Source of the DNA: Arthrobacter sp. CJ23
Lineage (GTDB): Bacteria; Actinomycetota; Actinomycetes; Actinomycetales; Micrococcaceae
Reading direction: 5' to 3'
Length of the DNA: 64,000 nt
NCBI RefSeq assembly: GCF_024741795.1
Contig: NZ_CP102950.1
Location: 3,286,001 to 3,350,000 of the forward strand
Part shown: in pieces, positions 36,973 through 45,801 of the stretch
How positions within the stretch are numbered: position 1 is the first letter of the stretch
How the letters are laid out: every line of letters begins with the position of its first letter
Program-made: the position numbers and the translations under genes
The notes under the pieces: model-generated
Told to the model about the DNA's origin: nothing
The model's input: the letters and a program-made list of their open reading frames with translations, nothing else
Database searches by the model: none

Positions 36973-37526
36973 AGCTTCTGGTACATGACGTGCAGCCCCA
37001 CGTAGCCGATCTCGGGGTGGTTGAAGGCCTCCGGAACGGTTGCGAGGATGCGGAAGCCCATGGACTGCCAGAGCCACACGGCCGTGGTGTTGCTTTCCAC
37101 CACGGCGTTGAACTGCATGGCGCGGAAGCCAGCCGCACGGGCGGCGTCCAGGGAGTAGGCGCACAGTGCCCTGGCGATGCCTTGCCCGGTGTAAGCGGCG
37201 TGGACCATGTACCCGGCGTTGGCCACGTGGCTGCCGCCGCCGCCCTGGTTGGCGTGCAGTTCGCCGGTGCCCAGCACCACACCGTCGCGGACCGCCACGA
37301 AGGTCTGGCCGGGTGCTTCCTTAATCCATTTGGCCCGGGCCTGCTCCTCCGTGGTGTCGCGGTCCCAGGTGAAGGTCTCGCCGGTACGCAGCACCGGTTC
37401 CAGGACGGCCCAGATCCCGGGCCAGTCCGCTGCGGTCGCTTCCCGGACGTCGAAGGTGGCGGTGGTCTTGGCTGCGGTGGTGTTTTCTGTTGCGCTCACA
37501 GCGGCCACGGTAGCAGCGTTGCTCAC
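36969..37526 (-). CDS. GNAT-family N-acetyltransferase
   Basis: The 185-aa protein has the acetyl-CoA loop YMVHAAYTGQGIARALCAY and the FNAVVESNTTAVWLWQSMGFRI block, which carries the conserved Asn. It has an Ala/Thr-rich N-terminal tail of about 25 residues before the fold. Single-domain GNATs of this kind often detoxify amines or antibiotics; the substrate is unknown. It is convergent with GH4, the last four bases overlapping, and divergent from mshA. Confidence 0.87.
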   Translation of the reverse strand: MSNAATVAAVSATENTTAAKTTATFDVREATAADWPGIWAVLEPVLRTGETFTWDRDTTEEQARAKWIKEAPGQTFVAVRDGVVLGTGELHANQGGGGSHVANAGYMVHAAYTGQGIARALCAYSLDAARAAGFRAMQFNAVVESNTTAVWLWQSMGFRILATVPEAFNHPEIGYVGLHVMYQKL

Positions 37527-37622
37527 ATCCCCGCCCGTTCGGGGGGTGGCGGCAGGCAGGCAGGAGTAGTGTTTTCTGCGTAGCAGCAGTGCCGTGGACC
37601 GGCGGAAAGTCAGGAGGGTGCG

Positions 37623-38867
37623 GTGTCACTGATCCGCCGTGTGGCGTTCCTGTCCCTCCACACTTCACCGATGGAACAGCCCGGCTCCGGCGATGCCGGC
37701 GGCATGAACGTGTACGTCCGCGCCTTGGCAATGGCACTGGCCGACGCCGGCGTGGAAGTGGAGATCTTCACGCGTTCCACATCCGCCGGGCAAGCCGCGG
37801 TGGAGCATCCCGGCCCCGGGGTCTGCGTCCACAACGTCCTGGCCGGCCCACCGCGGAAGCTGCCCAAGGAGGAACTGCCGGAGCTCCTGCACAGCATGGT
37901 CGCCGAGATCGAGAGAATCCGGCAGCACCAGCCGCACGGCCGCTACGACGCCATCCACTCGCACTACTGGGTTTCCGGCCTCGCCGGGCTGGAGCTTTCC
38001 GAACTGTGGAACGTGCCCCTCATCCACACCATGCACACCATGGCCAAGGTCAAGAACCTGGTGCTGCATTCCGGCGAGCGCCCCGAACCCCGGCGGCGCG
38101 AGGACGGCGAGCAGCGGATCGTGGACGGTGCCGCGCGCCTCGTGGCCAACACCCCGGCCGAAGCCCAGGAACTGGTCGCGCACTACAACGCCGATTTCGA
38201 CCGCATCGACGTCGCTCCTCCGGGCGTGGACCTTGCCGTGTTTGCGCCGGCCTTCCGGGCCAGGTCCCGTGCCGCGCTCGGCGTTCGTCCGGGCAGCTTC
38301 CATCTGCTGTTTGCCGGCCGCATCCAACGGCTCAAGGGCCCGCAGATCTTCGTGGAGGCTGCAGGGATCCTGCGCCGCCGCCGGCCGGACATCGACCTGG
38401 AGCTGACCATCCTCGGCGCCCTGAGCGGGGCCAAGGACTTCAACCTGCAATCGTTCATTTCCGGTGCCGGGCTGGACGACGTCGTGACGCACCGCCCGCC
38501 GGTGAACGCGCCGGAGCTGGCGGGCTGGTTCCGTTCGTCCGACGTGGTGGTGATGCCCTCCTACAGCGAATCCTTCGGGCTGGTGGCGCTGGAGGCCCAG
38601 GCCTGCGGGACGCCCGTGGTGGCCACGAACGTGGGCGGACTGTCCCGGGCCATCGCCAACGGCCGCACGGGCATGCTGGTGGAGGGGCACCATCCCGCCG
38701 ACTGGGCGGACGCCTTCGAGGCCCTCTACGACGATCCCCAGACCCGGGAAGACATGGGCCGCGCCGCCGCCGTGCACGCCGAGGCCTTCGGCTGGTCCCG
38801 GACCGCGGCCATCACCCTGGACAGCTACCACGCGGCCATCGGCGGCCTGTTGGTCCCTCCCGGGTAA
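37623..38867 (+). CDS. mshA: D-inositol-3-phosphate glycosyltransferase
   Basis: MshA joins GlcNAc from UDP-GlcNAc to inositol-3-phosphate, the first step of mycothiol synthesis. The 414-aa GT4 protein has [26 protein letters not shown] at the N-terminus, HSHYWVSG, the mid-domain [12 protein letters not shown] and the C-terminal [19 protein letters not shown] with the ExxxxxxxE donor-binding motif. AGGAGGG precedes the GTG at 37623. Its acceptor substrate comes from Ino1, encoded at 46493-47578, and its donor from the GlmS/GlmM route. Confidence 0.96.
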   Translation: MSLIRRVAFLSLHTSPMEQPGSGDAGGMNVYVRALAMALADAGVEVEIFTRSTSAGQAAVEHPGPGVCVHNVLAGPPRKLPKEELPELLHSMVAEIERIRQHQPHGRYDAIHSHYWVSGLAGLELSELWNVPLIHTMHTMAKVKNLVLHSGERPEPRRREDGEQRIVDGAARLVANTPAEAQELVAHYNADFDRIDVAPPGVDLAVFAPAFRARSRAALGVRPGSFHLLFAGRIQRLKGPQIFVEAAGILRRRRPDIDLELTILGALSGAKDFNLQSFISGAGLDDVVTHRPPVNAPELAGWFRSSDVVVMPSYSESFGLVALEAQACGTPVVATNVGGLSRAIANGRTGMLVEGHHPADWADAFEALYDDPQTREDMGRAAAVHAEAFGWSRTAAITLDSYHAAIGGLLVPPG

Positions 38868-38946
38868 AACCCTCACGAAGGATTCCACGGCTGATAGATT
38901 GTCGCGCACAGTGTTCCGCCATGATCCGCACAGCCGAAGGACATCG

Positions 38947-40635
38947 ATGTCTGAAAACAGGGTCCCCAGCGATCTTGAGATCGCGCAAAAGGCCGTCATC
39001 CTCCCCATCGGGGAGGTCGCAGAGCGTGCCGGGATCAATGCCGATGCCGTGGAGCTGTACGGGCGGTACAAGGCGAAAATCGATCCCGCCCGGCTGCGGC
39101 TCCCGGCAGGAAAGCCCGCCGGCAAAGTGGTCCTCGTCTCGGCCATGTCCCCCACCCCGGCCGGGGAGGGGAAGTCCACCACCACGGTGGGCCTGGCTGA
39201 TTCGCTGGCACGCGCGGGCCACAAGGTCATGATTGCGCTGCGCGAGCCGTCCCTGGGCCCCATCCTTGGCATGAAGGGCGGAGCGGCGGGCGGCGGCTAC
39301 TCGCAGGTGCTGCCCATGGACGAGATCAACCTGCACTTCACCGGCGACTTCCATGCGATCACCTCGGCCAACAACGCGCTCATGGCCCTCGTGGACAACC
39401 ACATTTTCCAGGGCAACGAACTCAACATCGATCCCCGCCGCATGACATTCACGCGGGTCCTGGACGTAAACGACCGTGCGCTCCGGGAAGTGGTCATCGG
39501 CCTCGGCGGACCGGCACAGGGGGTGCCGCGCCAGGACAGTTTCGACATCACGGCGGCCTCCGAGATCATGGCCGTCTTCTGCCTGGCCACGGACCTGGAC
39601 GATCTGCGCGGGCGCCTCGGCCGCATCACTGTGGGCTACAGCTACGAGCGCCGGCCCATCACGGTGGCGGACCTTGGTGTCCAGGGCGCGCTGACGATGC
39701 TGCTCAAGGACGCCCTCAAGCCGAACCTCGTCCAGACGATCGCGGGGACGCCCGCACTGGTCCACGGAGGCCCGTTTGCGAACATCGCGCACGGCTGCAA
39801 CTCCCTCATCGCCACCCGGACAGCGCAGCAGCTGGCCGACATCGTGGTCACGGAAGCCGGATTCGGCGCGGACCTCGGCGCCGAAAAGTACATGGACATC
39901 AAGGCGCGCAACGCGGACGTGGCGCCGTCCGCCGTCGTGGTGGTGGCGACCATCCGGGCGCTCAAGATGCACGGCGGCGTCCCGAAGGACCAGCTCAAGG
40001 AGCCGAACGTCGAGGCGCTGGCCGCCGGCGTCGGGAACCTGAAGCGGCACGTGCACAACGTGGAGAAGTTCGGCATCGCGCCCGTGGTGGCCATCAACAA
40101 GTTCGCCACGGACACGCCCGAAGAGCTGGAGTGGCTGCTTGCCTGGTGCTCCCGGGAAGGTGTCCAGGCCGCGGTGGCCGACGTCTGGGGCCGGGGCGGA
40201 GGGGGCGACGGCGGCGATGAGCTCGCGGCGAAGGTCGCCGCCGCGGCGGCCGCGCCGTCGGACTTCCGGCACCTGTACCCGCTGACCCTGTCGGTGGAGG
40301 ACAAGATCCGGACGATCGCGCAGGAGATTTACGGCGCCGACGGCGTGGAATTCTCCGTCCCGGCGCTGCGACGGCTGGCGGACATCCAGAAGAACGGCTG
40401 GGGCGGGATGCCCGTGTGCATGGCCAAGACGCAGTATTCGTTCACCGACGACGCCTCACAGCTGGGCGCGCCCAAGGGCTTCACCGTGCATGTGCGCGAG
40501 TTGATCCCCAAGACCGGGGCCGGCTTCATCGTGGCCCTGACCGGGGCCGTGATGACCATGCCCGGCCTGCCGAAGGAGCCGGCCGCGATGCGCATGGACG
40601 TCGACGCGGCCGGCAAGCCGGTGGGACTCTTCTGA
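38947..40635 (+). CDS. fhs: Formate--tetrahydrofolate ligase
   Basis: Fhs activates formate with ATP onto THF, giving 10-formyl-THF. The 562-aa protein has the P-loop [13 protein letters not shown] at 68-80, the [22 protein letters not shown] segment, [16 protein letters not shown] and [16 protein letters not shown] near the C-terminus. The ATG at 38947 is preferred over upstream codons because GAAGGA precedes it. It starts 79 nt after mshA and may share its transcript, though a TAGATT hexamer in the gap suggests its own promoter. It complements the folate cyclo-ligase at 2442. Confidence 0.96.
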   Translation: MSENRVPSDLEIAQKAVILPIGEVAERAGINADAVELYGRYKAKIDPARLRLPAGKPAGKVVLVSAMSPTPAGEGKSTTTVGLADSLARAGHKVMIALREPSLGPILGMKGGAAGGGYSQVLPMDEINLHFTGDFHAITSANNALMALVDNHIFQGNELNIDPRRMTFTRVLDVNDRALREVVIGLGGPAQGVPRQDSFDITAASEIMAVFCLATDLDDLRGRLGRITVGYSYERRPITVADLGVQGALTMLLKDALKPNLVQTIAGTPALVHGGPFANIAHGCNSLIATRTAQQLADIVVTEAGFGADLGAEKYMDIKARNADVAPSAVVVVATIRALKMHGGVPKDQLKEPNVEALAAGVGNLKRHVHNVEKFGIAPVVAINKFATDTPEELEWLLAWCSREGVQAAVADVWGRGGGGDGGDELAAKVAAAAAAPSDFRHLYPLTLSVEDKIRTIAQEIYGADGVEFSVPALRRLADIQKNGWGGMPVCMAKTQYSFTDDASQLGAPKGFTVHVRELIPKTGAGFIVALTGAVMTMPGLPKEPAAMRMDVDAAGKPVGLF

Positions 40636-40642
40636 CGTCCCG

Positions 40643-42136
40643 CTACCCCGCCGGAGCCACAACCGCCGCGGTGACGTCCGCGGGGGCATAGACGGCCGGG
40701 AACAGCTCAGAGGCCTCGCGCCGCAGGTAGTCGCGTTCACCATATGCAGCGACCATCTGTTCGAAAAGGCGCTGGCCTTCGGCTCGGAGTCCGTCCAGGT
40801 CAATGCCCGGAAGTGAACCATCCACCACCACGGGGCGGCCCGCCACATACGTATCGGTGACGTTGCGCGCCGAGCCGTTGAGGATGAGCGTGCGCAGCGG
40901 ATCCTCAACCGCGCCGTCGCGGAAGTCGCCCAAGGACGCCACCATGATGTCCGCCTGGGCACCGGGGCACAGGCGCCCCAGGTCTTCGCGGCCCAGGGCC
41001 TTGGCGCCGCCCAGCGTGGCTGCGTCAAAGAACGCCGACACCTTGCCGGCGTCCCGTCGGCCTTCGGCAATCCTGGCCAGGTGCGTCCCGACGTCGATGC
41101 CCTTGATCAGGTCCGGCGGGAAGGAATCGGTTCCCAGGCACATGTTGACCCCGGCGGCTGCGAAGGCGTCAAAGGACTTGAGCATGCCCGAATAGTGGAA
41201 GGACGTCAGGGGGCAGTGGATGATGCTGACGCCGTGCCGGGCCAGCAGCTCCAATGGCCCGCCCTCGGCGCTGGCAGCCGGATCGGTGCCGTCGATGACC
41301 ACGCCGTGCGGAATCAGAAGGCGGGTGTTCAGCAGGCCGGTATCCGCAAGCTGCTCCAGGACGGTGCGGCCTGTGAGCTTGGTGAGGAAATCGTCCTCGG
41401 TGGGCTGCTGGAGGCAGTGCAGGCGGACCAGGGCGTTGCGTTCGGTGGCCAACTCGGCCGTCCGGCGCATCAGTTCATCCGACAGCGTCTCGATACGGCA
41501 CGGCAGCAGCACGCCGGTGATCAGGGGATGCCCCAGGCCGTCCGCGTAGTCGAGGAACCGCGCGGCGTCCGCCAGGCCCTTCCGCCCCTCTTCTTCGTCG
41601 AAGAGGATCACCCGCTGGCCGTCGTTGTCGGTGACGTTGATTCCCGAACGGTACGCCGGGCCAAGGAAGCCGCGCAGTCCGAGCTCGATGCTGCTCTGTG
41701 CCATGCCTTGGAGTTCTTCGAAGGTTTCGGCCCAGGAACTGTGGATCTCCGAGGCAATCGGCATGTAGCTGGTCACGCCATGGAGGGCCAGCTGTGCCAG
41801 GGCGAACTTGCGTACATTCTGGCGCTGCTCCGCGGTGAAGACGTCGCGGCGGCGGTTGTTGAAGTAGTCCTCGGACCATTGCAGGCCAGGAGCGGTCTCC
41901 TCCGTGGGCCAGGAATCGAAGATCGCATGGTCAATGTCCGTCAGCGCGTCCAGATCGATCAGGCCCGGGGCGATCAGGCTTTGCCCGAAGTCGCGGTGCT
42001 CATCAATCGGACCGTCGTAGCCGGTGCCGACGTAGATGACCTCGTCGTCCTGCATCACCACGTGCCCGTCCGTGAACATCATGTGCCGGTTCCCATCATG
42101 GCCAAGGACATACCGGGCAGAAAGTTGAGTGATCAT
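40643..42136 (-). CDS. Amidohydrolase-superfamily protein with altered HxH motif
   Basis: The 497-aa protein has an amidohydrolase/cytosine-deaminase-like fold. The strand-1 metal motif, normally PGLI(N/D)xHxH, reads PGLIDLDAL, leaving Asp61-x-Asp63. Other ligand positions look intact: His in VRLHCLQQ, His in LIPHGVVIDG, the IIHCPLTSFH stretch and the strand-8 Asp in CLGTDSFPPD. The reaction is unknown. The ATG at 42136 has GGGAGGG; a longer frame lacks support. It is divergent from a DUF3100 membrane protein, and two TTTGGTATACCAAA-like sites lie between them. Confidence 0.83.
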   Translation of the reverse strand: MITQLSARYVLGHDGNRHMMFTDGHVVMQDDEVIYVGTGYDGPIDEHRDFGQSLIAPGLIDLDALTDIDHAIFDSWPTEETAPGLQWSEDYFNNRRRDVFTAEQRQNVRKFALAQLALHGVTSYMPIASEIHSSWAETFEELQGMAQSSIELGLRGFLGPAYRSGINVTDNDGQRVILFDEEEGRKGLADAARFLDYADGLGHPLITGVLLPCRIETLSDELMRRTAELATERNALVRLHCLQQPTEDDFLTKLTGRTVLEQLADTGLLNTRLLIPHGVVIDGTDPAASAEGGPLELLARHGVSIIHCPLTSFHYSGMLKSFDAFAAAGVNMCLGTDSFPPDLIKGIDVGTHLARIAEGRRDAGKVSAFFDAATLGGAKALGREDLGRLCPGAQADIMVASLGDFRDGAVEDPLRTLILNGSARNVTDTYVAGRPVVVDGSLPGIDLDGLRAEGQRLFEQMVAAYGERDYLRREASELFPAVYAPADVTAAVVAPAG

Positions 42137-42164
42137 GAACCCTCCCAGGTTAGAAAATCCATCG

Positions 42165-42178
42165 TTTGGTATCCCAGA
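42165..42178. promoter_or_regulatory. Operator copy 2 (TTTGGTATcCCAgA)
   Basis: This 14-mer matches the palindrome at 42295-42308 at 12 of 14 positions. It lies 28 nt upstream of the amidohydrolase ATG. Confidence 0.5.
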
Positions 42179-42294
42179 CTGATCCGCTGCTGAGCGAACG
42201 CCAATTTGCCCAGGCTCGCAGATCACGGTCAATTCTGGAGTTCTTATAGAAATTGTGACACGCCTTGCGTCGCGCTGTGATCCAGCTTACCATC

Positions 42295-42308
42295 TTTGGT
42301 ATACCAAA
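42295..42308. promoter_or_regulatory. Operator copy 1, perfect palindrome TTTGGTATACCAAA
   Basis: A perfect 14-nt palindrome lies 52 nt upstream of the DUF3100 start, in the divergent promoter region. The TTGGTATACCAA core is typical of GntR-family (FadR-type) operators. No GntR gene is in the window. Confidence 0.65.
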
Positions 42309-42360
42309 TGACGCAAATCCCAACCCCGCGTCACTACAGCACACGAAGGGTGCCCCAATC

Positions 42361-43770
42361 ATGAATCCCGAATCCACAACCGCACCGGAGGTGGATGCGC
42401 CCGCAGTCAAAGCCGACCAAGGCGCAACCACCTTCTTCACCCCCACAGTGCGGCAATGGGGATCGATGATCCTGCTGTCCACAGTCGTCTGCGGCGTCGC
42501 CATCCTGGCCGGAACGCACAAGATCCCCCTCGGCAATGCTGCGATCGTGCTCATGCCGGTCTTGTGGGCCGTGTTGATCGGAGCGGTCATCGGCGTGCAG
42601 AAGGTCCGTCCCATGTCCGGCCAAAGCCGTGCCGTCGCCTCGGTGCTGCTGAACGTCAGCATCGTGATGTTCCTGGCGGCCCTCGGCACGCATGTGGGCC
42701 CGTCCCTGGCCAAATTCACCACCATTGGCCCAGCCATCCTGCTTCAGGAAGTCGGCCACATCTTCGGAACCGTCATCCTTGCGCTGCCCGTCGGTGTGGC
42801 CTTGGGCATGGGGCGTTCGGCCATCGGTGCCACCTGGGCCATCGACCGTGAATCGTACCTGGCGTATGCCCTGCAGCGTTTCGGTGTGAAGTCCCCCATC
42901 TACCGCGGCGTGTTCTCCGTCTGGCTGCTGGGCAGCGTCTTCGGCGCAGTCTTCATTTCCCTGCTGGCCGGGCTGCTCGGCGGCATGGGCATCTTCGACC
43001 CGCGCGCCCTCGCGCTGGGCCTGGGACTCGGATCCGGGTCCATGATGCTTGGCGGTGTGGCCGCGCTGTCCATCATCTACCCGGGGCAGGCCCCGGAAAT
43101 CATGGCCCTGGCAGCCCTGTCCAACCTGGTCACGAACCTGGTGGGCTTCTACGCCGGCGCCTTCCTGTCCTTGCCGCTGTCCCTGCGGCTCTACAAGTTC
43201 TGGTCCCGCCTCTTCCGCCGCGATGACGAAGGCCAGCGCCTGGACCGCAATGGTGGCGTCGTGCCCGCGAAGCAGCGCCGCCCGCAGGAACGGGTCAAGC
43301 TGGACGTCTCCGCCGTGATCCAGGACCCGGAGGTGCGCACCAAGCCCTCCACGTGGATCATCGCCTTCGGGGCCAGCATCGCCATGGGCGTGGTCCTCAA
43401 TGCCTTGGGCACCAAGTCCATCAGCATCAACGATGTGGTGGGTGTTGTGGTCCTCGGCCTCCTGACCGCACTGGCCTTCCTCCTCGCCAAGTACGTCCCG
43501 GCGGTTCCGTCGAGTGTGTGGGTGCTTGCGCTCGCAACCCTGGCAACGGCTCCGTTCATGCCCTTCAGCCAGACGATCATCTCGTTCACACACAACCTTG
43601 ACGCACTGTACGTGGGGCTTGGCTCGATCGCCCTCCTCGGCATGAACCTTGGCCGCGACGTGAACGCCCTGAAGACGCTGAACTGGCGCACGGTGATCGT
43701 GGCGATGCTGACGTTCTCCGCAAGCTTCGTGGGTGCAGCAGTGCTTGCCCAGTTCGTCATCCATGTCTGA
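42361..43770 (+). CDS. DUF3100-family membrane transporter-like protein
   Basis: The 469-aa protein has about eleven hydrophobic segments, with a cytoplasmic loop near 285-335 rich in Arg/Lys/Gln. GLGLGSGSMMLGGVAAL and the repeated small-residue helices fit the DUF3100 family, whose members are presumed transporters. The ATG at 42361 follows AAGGGTG; an in-frame upstream codon at 42265 lies within the operator region and is unlikely. The divergent amidohydrolase suggests uptake of its substrate. A strong terminator follows at 43823. Confidence 0.85.
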   Translation: MNPESTTAPEVDAPAVKADQGATTFFTPTVRQWGSMILLSTVVCGVAILAGTHKIPLGNAAIVLMPVLWAVLIGAVIGVQKVRPMSGQSRAVASVLLNVSIVMFLAALGTHVGPSLAKFTTIGPAILLQEVGHIFGTVILALPVGVALGMGRSAIGATWAIDRESYLAYALQRFGVKSPIYRGVFSVWLLGSVFGAVFISLLAGLLGGMGIFDPRALALGLGLGSGSMMLGGVAALSIIYPGQAPEIMALAALSNLVTNLVGFYAGAFLSLPLSLRLYKFWSRLFRRDDEGQRLDRNGGVVPAKQRRPQERVKLDVSAVIQDPEVRTKPSTWIIAFGASIAMGVVLNALGTKSISINDVVGVVVLGLLTALAFLLAKYVPAVPSSVWVLALATLATAPFMPFSQTIISFTHNLDALYVGLGSIALLGMNLGRDVNALKTLNWRTVIVAMLTFSASFVGAAVLAQFVIHV

Positions 43771-43822
43771 GAGGTGACATCCCAGCACTGACAGCAGACG
43801 CGCTGACACCAGACGCGTAGCC

Positions 43823-43860
43823 AGGCGGGTGGAATGGACCTTCGTTCATTCCACCCGCCT
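43823..43860 (+). terminator. Terminator of the DUF3100 gene
   Basis: A perfect 14-bp stem (AGGCGGGTGGAATG) with a 10-nt loop is followed by TTGCTGT. Confidence 0.85.
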
Positions 43861-44109
43861 TTGCTGTGTCCGGAGGAAGGTGGCCGCCGTGTGGTGATCT
43901 TCGACGCATCCCTGGCACCAAGCCGCGGAACCCCGCCATCTGCGGCGTCAAATGAACAACGGAGGAACACCGGACCGCCTGGGGGTTGCTAAGATTTAGA
44001 AGCTCCACCGGCACCCCGGGGAGCCTCCCCAGACAATCTTGCCCGCCACGGACGTGCCCCAACACGCCCGGAACCGGCCCCTGCCCGACACGAGGAGACC
44101 CCTGCCTTC
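43861..44109 (+). other. Leader and promoter region of the UDG-like gene
   Basis: About 250 nt without a gene. It holds a TAAGAT hexamer at 43990-43995 as a candidate -10 without a convincing -35, a short GGGGAGCCTCCCC hairpin, and AGGAG 12 nt before the ATG at 44110. Nothing else stands out. Confidence 0.35.
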
Positions 44110-45159
44110 ATGACCGCCTTGGCTGAACCGGACTATTTCGAGGACTACCGCAGCGACCTTGACTCGCGGTACGAAGAAGGCTTCGGGCAGAGTCCCGAAT
44201 TCGACGACGATGACAACTCCCGAGACGACGAGCTCGACAAGCTTCTCGACGGGTTGTTCGACGACGACGACGAAGACTTCGACGCCCCGGTCAAGGCCGA
44301 GAGGGCAAAGGCGGAGAAGAAGGCACCGGCCAGGAAGGCAGCTCCTGCAGCCGCTGCCGCGAAGGCTTCCGCACCGAAGATGGCAGCCGCGCCCAAGGCC
44401 GGTCCTGTCATCACGCGAAAGGTCGCCCCGATTGCCGCCCCGATTGCTGAAGCCATCGCGGAACCGGCAGCCCCTGCCGAGGAAACCATCGCTTCTGCCG
44501 CAGAAGCTCCCGCTCCCGTCGTAGAAGCCATCGCTCCTGCCGAAGAGGCTCCCGCCGTCCCGGACAGCCCCTTCTTCGCCCCGCACATCGCCCCGGTGAA
44601 CGAGCACGTGGAGTTCCTCCGCAAGCTCCGCCCGGGCTTCGAGGTTCCCTACGTGGATCCGATGCACTCCGTTGAGGAATGCCGGATTGTGACCCTGTTC
44701 TCCAATACCAGCGAAGCCTCCCCGAACGGTGTTGTCTGGGCCGGCGACGACGCGGCCGCCACACGGCTGCTGGGCCTGCAGTTCCAGCTCGGCCTGCGCC
44801 CCGAGTGGATGATGCCGTGGAACACCCACCCCTGGTTCACCCCGGGCGAGGCCAACGGTAAGCTGACGCCCGAACAAGTCAACGCCGGCCTCAAGCCGCT
44901 GCTCGCATTCCTCAGGCTCGTTCCCCGCGTCTCGGCCATCGTCGCCCACGGCGCGGAAGCCAACCGCCTGGCGCAGATGCTCCTCAAGACGGACAACCCG
45001 ATGATCTGGCGCCGCGGCCTGAAGGTCTACAAGGCCCGCTCCCTGCACGGCCGCACCTTCGCCGGTTCCAAGGAACGCCAGACCGAATTGTTGATTGACA
45101 TGGGCCGTTCCTACGCGGACGCCATGGCCCGCGCAGGGCTCCAGTCCGGACGCCGCTAA
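44110..45159 (+). CDS. UDG-superfamily-like protein with long disordered N-terminus
   Basis: The 349-aa protein has three parts: an acidic region (1-62, several Asp runs), a low-complexity Ala/Pro/Lys/Glu region (63-150), and a folded C-terminal domain. In the last, YVDP, VWAGDDAAATRLLGLQFQLG, MPWNTHPWF and SAIVAHGAEANR follow the order of uracil-DNA glycosylase-fold motifs (substrate-pocket Asn in WNxxPW, HG near the end). The usual first catalytic motif is not evident. Function is unknown; binding or excision of damaged bases is a guess from fold. AGGAG lies upstream, at a long spacing. Confidence 0.75.
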   Translation: MTALAEPDYFEDYRSDLDSRYEEGFGQSPEFDDDDNSRDDELDKLLDGLFDDDDEDFDAPVKAERAKAEKKAPARKAAPAAAAAKASAPKMAAAPKAGPVITRKVAPIAAPIAEAIAEPAAPAEETIASAAEAPAPVVEAIAPAEEAPAVPDSPFFAPHIAPVNEHVEFLRKLRPGFEVPYVDPMHSVEECRIVTLFSNTSEASPNGVVWAGDDAAATRLLGLQFQLGLRPEWMMPWNTHPWFTPGEANGKLTPEQVNAGLKPLLAFLRLVPRVSAIVAHGAEANRLAQMLLKTDNPMIWRRGLKVYKARSLHGRTFAGSKERQTELLIDMGRSYADAMARAGLQSGRR

Positions 45160-45171
45160 ACCGCCAACCAG

Positions 45172-45702
45172 CTAGGCGCGTCCGGCAGGTGAACGGTCGA
45201 CGGCGGCAAGCGGCCGCCGTCGACCGTTTCCGTATTTCTGCCCGAGAGTTTTCTGCCCGCGCAGCAGGGACAGGTAAACCGCGGCGACGGCACCCACCAC
45301 CAGCACCGCAACGAAGACTGCACTGCCGGGGTCGGATGCCAGCAGACGGGGTATGGCGCGGCCGGGTACGGCGACTGCGAATCCGAAAGCGATGGCCGTG
45401 CCGATGTAGCTGCCCACCATGTTGCCCCGGTGCGCCGGGATGTTCCTGCGGATCGCACTGACCACTCCCAGGGTCACGGTCATCAGGGTGAAGGCGGACA
45501 GTCCGTGCAGCCAGGAGAAATGGCCGTCGGAAACGATCCAGAAGCTGCTCAGGCAGACGTAGTACATCGCCGCCATCCAAAGGTAACCAACGGTCCGGTG
45601 GACCCGATCCCGCCGGCGCCGGAGGATCTGGACCGGGCCGACCGCCAACACGAACAGCGCGGCGACAACGTGGCTGACAAGCAGGACATTCCAGTGCTCC
45701 AT
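45172..45702 (-). CDS. DUF2306-family membrane protein
   Basis: The 176-aa protein has four to five membrane spans and the DUF2306 features: a VGPVQILRRRRDRVHRTVGYLWM loop, YYVCLSSFWI, and RGNMVGSYIGTAIAF with the conserved Arg/Asn. The C-terminal tail GRRRPLAAVDRSPAGRA is encoded by a terminator-like palindrome. The ATG lies 6 nt after TATCCT, which overlaps an inverted repeat shared with the divergent MerR-type gene. Repression by that MerR protein is likely. Biochemical function is unknown. Confidence 0.85.
   Translation of the reverse strand: MEHWNVLLVSHVVAALFVLAVGPVQILRRRRDRVHRTVGYLWMAAMYYVCLSSFWIVSDGHFSWLHGLSAFTLMTVTLGVVSAIRRNIPAHRGNMVGSYIGTAIAFGFAVAVPGRAIPRLLASDPGSAVFVAVLVVGAVAAVYLSLLRGQKTLGQKYGNGRRRPLAAVDRSPAGRA
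45192..45228 (+). terminator. Hairpin embedded in the DUF2306 3' end
   Basis: A perfect 16-bp stem (AACGGTCGACGGCGGC) with a 5-nt loop, followed on the plus strand by TCCGTATTTCTG. It is placed to terminate the UDG-like gene while lying antisense inside the last codons of DUF2306. Confidence 0.65.
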
Positions 45703-45706
45703 GCCT

Positions 45707-45729
45707 CTAGGATAGAAGCACTATCCTAG
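45707..45729. promoter_or_regulatory. Inverted repeat, probable MerR-type operator
   Basis: CTAGGATAG-AAGCA-CTATCCTAG is a perfect 9-bp inverted repeat. It covers the TATCCT -10 (45709-45714) of the DUF2306 gene and lies in the 99-nt divergent gap. A second, weaker repeat (CTATC...GATAG) runs from 45721 to about 45747. Confidence 0.65.
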
Positions 45730-45801
45730 TCTTGTACATCAAGATAGCCAGTCCTGGTTCCACTATCCAATGGCAGGAACCCAAACCCCGCGGAGGACTC
45801 C

